Made by a program: the position numbers and the translations under genes | Part shown: positions 57,399-64,000 of the stretch, one piece after another | How the letters are laid out: each line of letters opens with the position of its first letter | How positions within the stretch are numbered: position 1 is the stretch's first letter | The notes under the pieces: model-generated | Told to the model about the DNA's origin: nothing | What the model saw: the letters and a program-made list of their open reading frames with translations, nothing else | Databases searched by the model: none | Assembly (NCBI GenBank): GCA_029851835.1 | Contig: JARKVD010000022.1 | Coordinates: forward strand, 1-64,000 | Origin: Clostridium sp. | Lineage (GTDB): Bacteria; Bacillota; Clostridia; Clostridiales; Clostridiaceae | Length of the DNA stretch: 64,000 bases | Direction: 5' to 3'

Positions 57399-58329
57399 CA
57401 TAGATAGTATTAAAGAGTTGAAATTAAAAAGAGCAAAATCAAAGTATTTTCATGGAATGAATAAAAAGGCCAGTTATTTTGAAGGATGGTATTTTAAACA
57501 TCAAAAAGGTGACAAGTGTATAGCTTTTATTCCAGGAATGAATTTTGACAGTAAAGGCAATAAACTGGCGTTTATTCAGATTATAACCAATGATAGTGCC
57601 TATTTTGTACATTACCCATATTCTGAGTTTAATGTAAGTGATGAAAGATTATCTATAGGTATAGGGAATAGTATTTTTTCAGAGGATGGTATAAGGGTTG
57701 ATATAGTGGATAAAGACATTAATATAAATGGGAGTATTAAGTATTCAGACATAGTGAAGTTAGACAGTAATATAATGGGTCCATTTGCGCTATTTTCCTC
57801 TAAAATGCAGTGTAATCATGGCATTATAAGTTTACGACATAGATTGAGTGGAGAGATTACAATTAATGATGAAGTCTATAATTTGGATGGTGGAGTAGGA
57901 TATATTGAAAAGGATTGGGGGAGTTCATTTCCTAAAGCTTATTCGTGGATTCAATGTAATGACTTTAAAAATCATGTGTGCTCAATAGTTGCATCCGTAG
58001 CAGATATTCCTTTTATGGGGAGAAGTTTTAAGGGGTGTATTTGTGTAGTATATTACGAAGGCATGGAATATAAGCTATGCACTTATAATGGGGTAAAAGT
58101 TTTAAAAAATAATGGCACTGGAATGATACTAAAAAGAGGAAAATATAGATTAGAAATAGAACTTAATGATGAAAATCCGCAAATGATTTTAGCGCCAATT
58201 AATGGACACTTAACTAGGGCGATACATGAACATTGTGGGTGTACTGCTACTTTTAAATTTTTTATAGAAGAAAAATTAGAGTTTAATTTAAAAAGTAGTA
58301 ATTGTAGTTTTGAATACGTTACTGAGTAA
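57391..58329 (+). CDS. Tocopherol-cyclase-like family protein
   Basis: A 312-residue protein resembling the Pfam tocopherol-cyclase family, with conserved ASYFEGWYFK, GGVGYIEKDWGSSFPKAYSW and a central beta-rich body without signal peptide. In plants and cyanobacteria the fold cyclises phytylquinols. Clostridial members exist but have no known substrate. The start ATG overlaps the Rieske gene end, with AAGGGG upstream, so co-translation is likely. A lipid or isoprenoid-linked redox function is inferred from the pair and the adjacent uppP, and is untested. Confidence 0.8.
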   Translation: MNDIDSIKELKLKRAKSKYFHGMNKKASYFEGWYFKHQKGDKCIAFIPGMNFDSKGNKLAFIQIITNDSAYFVHYPYSEFNVSDERLSIGIGNSIFSEDGIRVDIVDKDININGSIKYSDIVKLDSNIMGPFALFSSKMQCNHGIISLRHRLSGEITINDEVYNLDGGVGYIEKDWGSSFPKAYSWIQCNDFKNHVCSIVASVADIPFMGRSFKGCICVVYYEGMEYKLCTYNGVKVLKNNGTGMILKRGKYRLEIELNDENPQMILAPINGHLTRAIHEHCGCTATFKFFIEEKLEFNLKSSNCSFEYVTE

Positions 58330-58331
58330 AC

Positions 58332-58376
58332 AAAGGTGGTATATTCTTAAGAAAGAAGAGTATATCACCTTTAAAA
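58332..58376 (+). terminator. Intrinsic terminator
   Basis: AAAGGTGGTATA pairs with TATATCACCTTT with internal mismatches, directly after the tocopherol-cyclase-like gene. Confidence 0.65.
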
Positions 58377-58467
58377 TTATTTAAATAAACCTAGTTCTAT
58401 AAAGTTATAATATGGATTATAATATAAAAAATTCAAATATTAACTTAAAGGCAGGGGGAGTAGGATT

Positions 58468-59319
58468 ATGGGAATTGATGTGATTTTTATATTTAAGGCT
58501 ATTATTGTAGCAATTGTTGAAGGACTTACAGAATTTATACCAGTATCATCTACAGGTCATATGATTTTAGTTGGAAGTGCTATAAATTTTCATGGTGAAT
58601 TTGCAAAAATGTTTGAAGTTGTAATTCAATTAGGGGCTATTCTTGCAGTTGTTGTTCTTTATTGGAAGAAGATTAAGGATAGTGTTATTGAATTTTTCAA
58701 ATATATTTTTACTGGTGGGAAAAAGGGAGTTACTGGATTTAAATTTGGAATCAATGTCATTATTAGCTCTATTCCTGCTGGAATTGTAGGAATGCTGTTT
58801 TATGATAAAGTTAAAGCCTTATTTGAACCAAGTGCAGTAATAGTTGGATTTATTGTAGGTGGAATTCTACTATTAATTATTGAATATATGTTTAGTAAGG
58901 TTAATCATCCAACCGTTGATATTGATAAGATTACACCAATGCAGGCTTTAAAAGTCGGGGTATTTCAGGTATTATCTATGTGGCCTGGAATGTCAAGAAG
59001 TGCATCTACTATAATGGGAGGATGGATTGCTGGATTATCAACACCAATAGCAGCAGAGTTTTCATTTTTTCTTGCAATTCCAGCCATGATAGTTTCCTCA
59101 GGTAAAGATTTATTTGAATTTAATTATTCGATTATGAATTTAAGCTTATGGATATCATTAATTTTAGGTTTTATAGTTGCATTCATTGTTGCACTAGTGG
59201 TTATGGAAAAGTTTGTAGACTTTTTAAAGAAAAAGCCAATGAGAGTTTTTGCTATTTATAGATTAATTGCAGGGATATTTTTAGCTGGTTTAGTATTAAA
59301 AGGGCTGATAATTTTATAA
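58468..59319 (+). CDS. uppP: Undecaprenyl-diphosphatase
   Basis: A 283-residue membrane enzyme (BacA/UppP type) that recycles undecaprenyl diphosphate to the monophosphate carrier for peptidoglycan synthesis and can confer bacitracin resistance. Active-site blocks: EGLTEFIPVSSTGHM (Glu18, Glu22, His31) and PGMSRSASTIMGG. A GGGGGAG site precedes the ATG. It is a single gene. Confidence 0.95.
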   Translation: MGIDVIFIFKAIIVAIVEGLTEFIPVSSTGHMILVGSAINFHGEFAKMFEVVIQLGAILAVVVLYWKKIKDSVIEFFKYIFTGGKKGVTGFKFGINVIISSIPAGIVGMLFYDKVKALFEPSAVIVGFIVGGILLLIIEYMFSKVNHPTVDIDKITPMQALKVGVFQVLSMWPGMSRSASTIMGGWIAGLSTPIAAEFSFFLAIPAMIVSSGKDLFEFNYSIMNLSLWISLILGFIVAFIVALVVMEKFVDFLKKKPMRVFAIYRLIAGIFLAGLVLKGLIIL

Positions 59320-59496
59320 CATGAAAATAGTCTAGAATTGATAATGAATATTACCAAAAGGGTTTATTAATATTTTATGATTTATTTAGACTGAGTGACA
59401 AAAAAATAAACTTAATACACAAAATACAGAAAATAGCTAAAGTTTAAAGCAAAATTACCCATGAATATAGTAAATTTAAAAATTTTGTGAAAACAG

Positions 59497-59524
59497 TTGC
59501 ATTTTTTTTGATACCCGTTATAAT
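59497..59524 (+). promoter_or_regulatory. Sigma-A promoter of the lipoprotein gene
   Basis: TTGCAT at 59497-59502 and TATAAT at 59519-59524 with a 16-bp spacer. It lies within the reading frame upstream of ATG 59565 and therefore supports the shorter start. Confidence 0.65.
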
Positions 59525-59564
59525 TATATTAAAAGATAAATTATTAACAAGGGGTTGTTTTTTA

Positions 59565-60449
59565 ATGAATAAGAAGAAAATTGCTTTATTATTAGCAGGA
59601 ATCATGACTGTTGCATCTTTAGCTTTAGTTGGATGCCAAAAAGGTGATTCATCAGATGGTGGAAATGGACAAACTCAAGAGCAAGAGCAAGGACAAGAAG
59701 AAGGTACAAAAACTTACACTTACAAAAAAGCAGATAAAAAAGGTATAACTATAGTTGAATTAACATACGAAAACGGCGAAGTTTCAGATTTATTCATCGA
59801 CTATGATTACATGCACGCTGGAAACTCTAAGAGAGATTTATGTGAAAAAGGCGAGTATGTTATGAAAGAAGGAGAAGAATTTAACTGGGCACAACAAGTG
59901 GACAAGTTAACAGCTTTCATAAAAGAGAACAACTATGATTTAACTAAAGTAGGTTCTACTGCTGAGAAGCAAACTACAGATGCTGTATCTGGAGTATCTA
60001 TAAAAGTTAATGGATATGTTGAAACTATAAAAGAAGCTATGGACGCAGTTGAAGCTGGAAAATTAACAGCTAATGAAGACTTAAAAACTTACAAATATGA
60101 GCAAAAAGGCGAAAAAGGAACTACTATAGTTGAAATCACTTACGATGGAGAAAAACCAGTAGATTTATTTATCGATTACTTACAAGATGGAAAATCTAAG
60201 AGAGAATTATGCGCTAAAGGTGAGTACGTTATGAAAGAAGGAGAAGAGTTTACTTGGGCTCAACAAACTGACTTATTAACTGCTTTCATCATCGAAAATG
60301 GTTTTGATTTATCAAAAGTTGGATCTTCAGAAGAAACTCAAACTACTGATGCTGTAACAGGAGTATCTATAAAAGTTAATGGATATGTTACTGCAGTTCA
60401 AGAAGCTATGGATAAAGTAGCTGACGGAAGCTTAGCAGAAGTTAAGTAA
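59565..60449 (+). CDS. Lipoprotein with two duplicated FMN_bind-like domains
   Basis: A 294-residue surface lipoprotein: lipobox LVGC with Cys24, a Gln/Glu/Gly-rich linker, then two highly similar ~113-residue repeats (49-162 and 173-285) sharing GEYVMKEGEEF and TTDAV(S/T)GVSIKVNGY. Each repeat ends like the FMN_bind motif DxxSGATxS, but with SGVS (142-145) and TGVS (265-268), so the flavin-accepting Thr is replaced by Ser. Layout resembles Listeria PplA. AAGGGG precedes ATG 59565; a longer frame from 59487 overlaps the promoter. Likely recent internal duplication. Confidence 0.75.
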   Translation: MNKKKIALLLAGIMTVASLALVGCQKGDSSDGGNGQTQEQEQGQEEGTKTYTYKKADKKGITIVELTYENGEVSDLFIDYDYMHAGNSKRDLCEKGEYVMKEGEEFNWAQQVDKLTAFIKENNYDLTKVGSTAEKQTTDAVSGVSIKVNGYVETIKEAMDAVEAGKLTANEDLKTYKYEQKGEKGTTIVEITYDGEKPVDLFIDYLQDGKSKRELCAKGEYVMKEGEEFTWAQQTDLLTAFIIENGFDLSKVGSSEETQTTDAVTGVSIKVNGYVTAVQEAMDKVADGSLAEVK

Positions 60450-60464
60450 TTTAATATGAATTTT

Positions 60465-60506
60465 AAGGACTATTTCAAAATGGATTTTGAAATAGTCCTT
60501 TTTTAT
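60465..60506 (+). terminator. Intrinsic terminator
   Basis: AAGGACTATTTCAAAA with TTTTGAAATAGTCCTT, a 16-bp perfect stem, plus a run of T. Confidence 0.9.
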
Positions 60507-60617
60507 GTTGTTAAAAATAAGATTAAGTATTTTGAATTATTTAACTGTTATATATAACAAATTAATGATAATATGTACATAAATTTATATTACAAAAGAA
60601 AAATCAAGGGGGAGAAA

Positions 60618-61880
60618 ATGATAAAATTAAATTTAAATACAATTAACGAGGATGTTGAAAGATGTTTATTATGCAAGGTGCCAAGGTGTAAAAATAATTG
60701 TCCTATAAATACAGATATACCAAAGGTTATAGAGCTTTATAGAGAAAATAGAATAAGTGAAGCTGGAGAGTTGCTCTTTAAGAATAACCCGCTATCTGTA
60801 GTATGCTCTATAGTTTGTCCTCATGAAAACCAGTGCAGTGGAAATTGTATAAGAGGTATTAAGGGTGAGCCTATTAAGTTTGGAGATATAGAACATTTTA
60901 TTTCCATGGAATATTTAAAAAATATGGGCTCAAAAGAGATAAAAAAGAACGGTATTAAAATTGCTATAATTGGTTCAGGTCCTGCAGGAATAGCAATAGC
61001 ATTTATATTAGCTGAGAGAGGTTATGATATAACTATCTTTGAAAGTAAACATAAGCTTGGTGGAGTAATGAGATACGGAATTCCTGACTACAGGCTCCCT
61101 AATGAAATTTTAGATTTAATTGAAGAGAAGTTAATAAATTTAGGGGTAAAAATAAAATATAATACATTAGTTGGACCGATTATTACACTAGATAGATTAT
61201 TAGAAGATGGCTATAAATCAGTGTTTATAGGGACTGGAGTTTGGAACCCGAAAACTTTGAACATAAAGGGAGAAATGAGTGGGCATGTAAATTATGCAAT
61301 TAATTATCTTATGTCACCAGAATCATTTAGATTGGGTAAAAAAGTTATTGTTATTGGTGCAGGAAATGTAGCGATGGATGCGGCTAGGGTTGCAAAGCGA
61401 AGTGGCTGTCAAGTTACTGTTGTATATAGAAAAGGCTTTGAAGAGATGACCGCAACAAAGCTTGAAATTAGAGAAGCGAAAGAAGATGGCGTTGAGTTTA
61501 CCTTATTTAAATCACCAGTTGAAATATTAGATAATGGGGTAAAATTTATTACAGTTGAGAAAATAGTAGATGAAGATGGTAAAACTAAGTTTGAAACTGT
61601 TGCTGGATCAGAAGAGATTATTGAGTGTGATTCTGTAATAATAGCTGTAAGCCAAAGTCCTAGGAATAATATTGTGGCAAATACAGATAATCTTGAGACT
61701 AGTAGAGGTGGACTGCTAGCAGTTGATGAATATGGACACACTACAAGAAAAGGAGTTTTTGCTTCAGGAGATGTTGTAACAGGAGCAAAAACTGTTGTAG
61801 AGGCAGTAGCCAATGCAAAGAAAGTTGCAGATGCTATGGAGGAATATTGTAGAGAAGCGATGAATATACATTTTGTATAA
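60618..61880 (+). CDS. GltD-like NAD(P)-dependent FAD/Fe-S oxidoreductase
   Basis: A 420-residue flavoprotein of the glutamate-synthase small-subunit/dihydropyrimidine-dehydrogenase-like family. Two N-terminal cysteine clusters (Cys16, 19, 24, 28 and Cys63, 67, 73, 77) are probable 4Fe-4S sites. FAD is bound at GSGPAG (119-124), and NAD(P) at VIGAGNVAMDAAR. The closing motif GVFASGDVVTGAKTV is typical. No gltA-type large subunit is adjacent, so it may pair with a distant protein. ATG 60618 is chosen for the AGGGGGAG site. Confidence 0.88.
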   Translation: MIKLNLNTINEDVERCLLCKVPRCKNNCPINTDIPKVIELYRENRISEAGELLFKNNPLSVVCSIVCPHENQCSGNCIRGIKGEPIKFGDIEHFISMEYLKNMGSKEIKKNGIKIAIIGSGPAGIAIAFILAERGYDITIFESKHKLGGVMRYGIPDYRLPNEILDLIEEKLINLGVKIKYNTLVGPIITLDRLLEDGYKSVFIGTGVWNPKTLNIKGEMSGHVNYAINYLMSPESFRLGKKVIVIGAGNVAMDAARVAKRSGCQVTVVYRKGFEEMTATKLEIREAKEDGVEFTLFKSPVEILDNGVKFITVEKIVDEDGKTKFETVAGSEEIIECDSVIIAVSQSPRNNIVANTDNLETSRGGLLAVDEYGHTTRKGVFASGDVVTGAKTVVEAVANAKKVADAMEEYCREAMNIHFV

Positions 61881-61939
61881 TATAAAAAGGCATTTCATAT
61901 AAAAAGTAGAATTATATAATTAGTAGCAAATAGAAATGA

Positions 61940-62030
61940 CCGTATACTAAGGTAACCCCTTCTTCTTTTAGTGGAAGGAGTAAGTTCGTGTAACCAAATC
62001 ACATATTTGGACACTTACTTAAGTATACGG
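61940..62030 (-). repeat. Palindromic repeat copy with added outer stem (reverse)
   Basis: AAGGAGTAAGTTCG, CCAAATC and TTTGGACACTTACTTAAG are the reverse complement of the tandem copies. Its variable stem reads GTGT with ACAC, a third covarying pair. Outside it, CCGTATACT at 61940-61948 pairs with AGTATACGG at 62022-62030. The copy lies just upstream of the GNAT gene's GGGGGGGA site. Confidence 0.75.
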
Positions 62031-62054
62031 TTCATATATATAGGGGGGGATATT

Positions 62055-62537
62055 TTGAAAGACATAACTATTGAAAAGGCTGTAGAGGCAGATATTAATA
62101 AGGTTATAAAGATTTTAAATGATGTGACTGCAGATTTAATATCAAAAGATATATATCAATGGGAATATCCGTGGGAAGAAAAGATGCTTAAAAAAGATAT
62201 ACAGGATGGTAAAGTATTTTTAGTTTTAGTTGAAGATCATCCTGTTGGAACATTCTCTTTAGAAGATTTAGAAAATGAAGAGAATGAATTTTATAGAACA
62301 GTGGAAGGTAAGTATCTTTTTAGAGTTGCTGTTTTACCAAGAATTCAAGGATTGGGATATGGACATCAAGTTCTTGATGAGATAAGATCACAGTGCAGTT
62401 TAAACAAATATACTTTATATTTAGACTGTTGGACTGGAAATGAAAAACTTAAGAAATTTTATATGAAGGCTGGATTAAGTTACCTTGGAGATTATCCAGA
62501 AAAGGATTACTCAATTAGTATTTTTAAGATATCTTAG
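62055..62537 (+). CDS. GNAT-family N-acetyltransferase
   Basis: A 160-residue acetyltransferase. Acetyl-CoA binding features: FRVAVLPRIQGLGYGHQVLDEI as motif A (R/Q-x-x-G-x-G/A, QGLGYG) and a C-terminal GNEKLKKFYMKAGLSY (motif B). A TTG at 62055 is the best start: AGGGGGGGA lies five bases before it, and the reading upstream to 61971 passes through the repeat hairpin. The acceptor substrate is unknown. Confidence 0.85.
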   Translation: MKDITIEKAVEADINKVIKILNDVTADLISKDIYQWEYPWEEKMLKKDIQDGKVFLVLVEDHPVGTFSLEDLENEENEFYRTVEGKYLFRVAVLPRIQGLGYGHQVLDEIRSQCSLNKYTLYLDCWTGNEKLKKFYMKAGLSYLGDYPEKDYSISIFKIS

Positions 62538-62749
62538 AGAATGTTTTGTATATAAGATAAATAAGGCCATAAATGTAAAATTAGAGGTGATTATCAAGTG
62601 GTTAAGTGCGAATATTCATAGATAGAAGACTTTATACTTAATCAGAATTAACCTTAAAGGTTAGTGGGAAAGAGTTGAATCCTAAATATTTCTTAGAGTA
62701 TCTAAGTGAAGAAATATAGTGAAATCTATAAATTAGATACATAATTGTA
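62538..62749. other. Non-coding stretch, possible structured leader
   Basis: AT-rich region between the GNAT gene and the terminator at 62750. A short frame (GTG at 62598, about seven codons) follows AGAGGTGA, and several short complementary segments are visible, but no known riboswitch family is recognised. It may be an attenuated leader or small RNA; evidence is weak. Confidence 0.3.
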
Positions 62750-62815
62750 AAAACCTCTTTTAATACAGCAGTATATTTCTGCTTTATTAAAGGAGGTTTT
62801 GGTTTTTACAATAAA
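62750..62815 (+). terminator. Strong terminator-like hairpin before the ArsR gene
   Basis: AAAACCTC with GAGGTTTT at the base, TTTAAT with ATTAAA, and GCAG with CTGC near the loop, then GGTTTTTAC. It ends a 200-base leader of unknown role. Confidence 0.7.
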
Positions 62816-62902
62816 TTTTTAAAATAGGTTGAAAAATTTAATTAAGAAGAATATAATTTAATTAAGTTGATACTTAATTGAATTTATTATTAAGGAGTAT
62901 AT

Positions 62903-63286
62903 ATGATAGATAATGTTAAAGTTTTTAAAGCCATGGGAGATGAAACCAGATTAAAAATATTAATTCTACTTTCTAAAAAAAATATATGTGCAAAAGGAAT
63001 TGCTCGTCATTTAGATATATCAGAAGCTGCTGTATCACAACACGTAAAAGTTTTAAAGGAAGCGGAATTAATTATTGGATATAAAAGAGGTTATCATGTG
63101 GTTTATGATTTAAATAAGCACATACTTGAAGATGCACAGAGTTTTATAAAGCTTTTAATTGAAGATGATGTATATTCAATTAATGATAAATTCAATTTGA
63201 ATGTAAAGGACTTAAGTAATCTGCAATGCAAAGCTGAATGTAAGGCAGTAAAAAATTGTTGTAAGAAATTTAAGGAGGAATTGTAA
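62903..63286 (+). CDS. ArsR-family transcriptional regulator with Cys-rich C terminus
   Basis: A 127-residue winged-helix repressor (MGDETRLKILILLSKKNICA, DISEAAVSQHVKVLKEAELI). The last 20 residues contain Cys109, 113, 119 and 120, unusual for simple ArsR proteins and suggestive of a metal or redox site. AAGGAG precedes the ATG. The stop codon overlaps the start of the NifX-like gene, so the pair is co-translated. Confidence 0.88.
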   Translation: MIDNVKVFKAMGDETRLKILILLSKKNICAKGIARHLDISEAAVSQHVKVLKEAELIIGYKRGYHVVYDLNKHILEDAQSFIKLLIEDDVYSINDKFNLNVKDLSNLQCKAECKAVKNCCKKFKEEL

Positions 63287-63657
63287 TGAAGGTTTGTTTT
63301 CCAGTATATTGTAACGAAGGCTTAAATAGTGTTCCTTATGGACATTTTGGTACTGCACCAATGTTTATAGTATGCGACTCAGAAAATGGTCAGATTAAGG
63401 TTGTTGAGAATGGAGATTTAGGACATCAACATGGAATGTGTCAGCCTCTTAAAGCTTTATCAGGAGAAGTTGTTGATGCAGTTGTAGTTGGAGGAATAGG
63501 TCAAGGTGCAATTGTTAAATTAAATTCTATGGGAATTAAAGTTTATAAAGCAGCTTCTGGGGATGTTAAAGAAAATTTAGAAAGATTTAATGCTGGTGAT
63601 CTTGAGGTTTTCTCAATGAATCATACTTGCAGCCATGATGGATGTAATCATCACTAA
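63286..63657 (+). CDS. NifX/NafY-like (Fe-Mo cofactor-type) small protein
   Basis: A 123-residue protein of the dinitrogenase Fe-Mo-cofactor biosynthesis (NifX/NifB C-terminal) family: PYGHFGTAPMFIV, VENGDLGHQHGMC, VVGGIGQGAIVKLNSMGIKV and YKAASGDVKENLERF. A Cys/His-rich tail HTCSHDGCNHH suggests metal binding. No nitrogenase genes are near, so it is probably a general metal-cluster carrier. It overlaps the ArsR gene by one base, suggesting a metal-responsive pair. Confidence 0.88.
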   Translation: MKVCFPVYCNEGLNSVPYGHFGTAPMFIVCDSENGQIKVVENGDLGHQHGMCQPLKALSGEVVDAVVVGGIGQGAIVKLNSMGIKVYKAASGDVKENLERFNAGDLEVFSMNHTCSHDGCNHH

Positions 63658-63677
63658 TATTAAGACTATATAAACAT

Positions 63678-63716
63678 AAAAAATAGGTAGTAGAGTCCAT
63701 CTACTACCTATTTTTT
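63678..63716. terminator. Bidirectional intrinsic terminator
   Basis: A perfect 17-bp stem (AAAAAATAGGTAGTAGA with its complement) with a five-base loop and T runs on both strands, between converging genes. Confidence 0.9.
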
Positions 63717-63720
63717 ATGT

Positions 63721-64000
63721 TTATATTAAGCTAAGTTGTTTTAGTGTAAATATCCAAAGAAATACAGACAGTACGCTGAAGGCAGAGGTAAATACAACTA
63801 TTTGAGCCGCTAGGTCGCTATCTCCATCCATTTTCTGAGCCATTGTAAAAGAAGAGACTGCAGTTGGTGATGCAAATATAAGGAGTAGACCTAATAAATC
63901 TATACCTCTAAATCCAGCCCATACACTTATAGGAATTATTATGCCAGGAACTACAGCTAACCTTCCAATTACAGTTATAAGCATTGGCTTTAGATATTTC
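63721..64000 (-). CDS. AEC-family (auxin efflux carrier) transporter, C-terminal part
   Basis: The final ~93 residues of a membrane transporter reach the window edge, still open at 64000 with KYLKPMLITVIGRLAVVPGI. The segment LLIFASPTAVSSFTMAQKMDGD with two further helices matches the end of AEC family permeases, which export malate or other weak acids. Start and full length lie outside the window. Confidence 0.85.
   Translation of the reverse strand, partial: KYLKPMLITVIGRLAVVPGIIIPISVWAGFRGIDLLGLLLIFASPTAVSSFTMAQKMDGDSDLAAQIVVFTSAFSVLSVFLWIFTLKQLSLI

Overview
The window is an AT-rich chromosomal segment from a low-GC Firmicute, most likely Clostridium sensu stricto. Arg codons are almost all AGA in core genes. 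Ribosome-binding sites are strong GGAGG types, and T-box and TPP leader RNAs, intrinsic terminators and lipoprotein signals of Gram-positive type are present. No rRNA, tRNA, phage, insertion sequence or CRISPR array was recognised.

Layout. 1-9.4 kb is an accessory carbohydrate island: a tannase-type esterase, an AraC regulator, then a GH3 / GPH transporter / GH2 operon in which each of the three genes carries one in-frame stop codon. Its Arg codon use (CGT-rich) differs from the rest, so it looks acquired and now decaying. 9.4-12.1 kb holds a DEAD-box helicase and glyA. 12.3-18.9 kb is a GntR-controlled operon with twin palindromic operators: HAD phosphatase, two sugar-type ABC permeases, binding lipoprotein, nucleoside hydrolase and TIM-barrel isomerase/epimerase. 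The operon has no ATPase, but an MsmX/UgpC-type ATPase and a PucR-like regulator lie just beyond it on the opposite strand. 21.4-24.3 kb: a FliB-like protein, a DUF4438 protein and a TatD hydrolase. 24.3-27.2 kb: TPP riboswitch plus thiXYZ-type importer. 27.4-33.0 kb: phosphate transporter and its DUF47 partner, a TPR-GGDEF diguanylate cyclase, DegV and DUF1836 proteins. 33.3-34.8 kb: MATE exporter.

34.9-41.6 kb joins a CdaR regulator, glycerate 2-kinase and a GntP permease to pyruvate kinase and enolase, so the block encodes glycerate uptake and conversion to pyruvate. 41.8-44.1 kb: cell-wall enzymes (GT51 transglycosylase, L,D-transpeptidase). 44.2-48 kb: small enzymes and a pentapeptide-like membrane protein. 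48-52.5 kb: MerR regulator facing a heterodimeric ABC exporter with a textbook 19-bp-spacer MerR promoter. 52.6-54.5 kb: isoleucine-type T-box and brnQ. 54.6-64 kb: a 49-residue gene, PHP hydrolase, an FAD/Rieske oxidoreductase overlapping a tocopherol-cyclase-like gene, uppP, a duplicated-domain lipoprotein, a GltD-like flavoprotein, a GNAT, an ArsR/NifX-like pair and the end of an AEC transporter.

The most notable unexplained signals are (i) the three successive nonsense codons in one operon and (ii) a dispersed intergenic palindromic repeat family. The repeat's hairpin covaries between copies, and it appears at several places, including inside the brnQ T-box leader.
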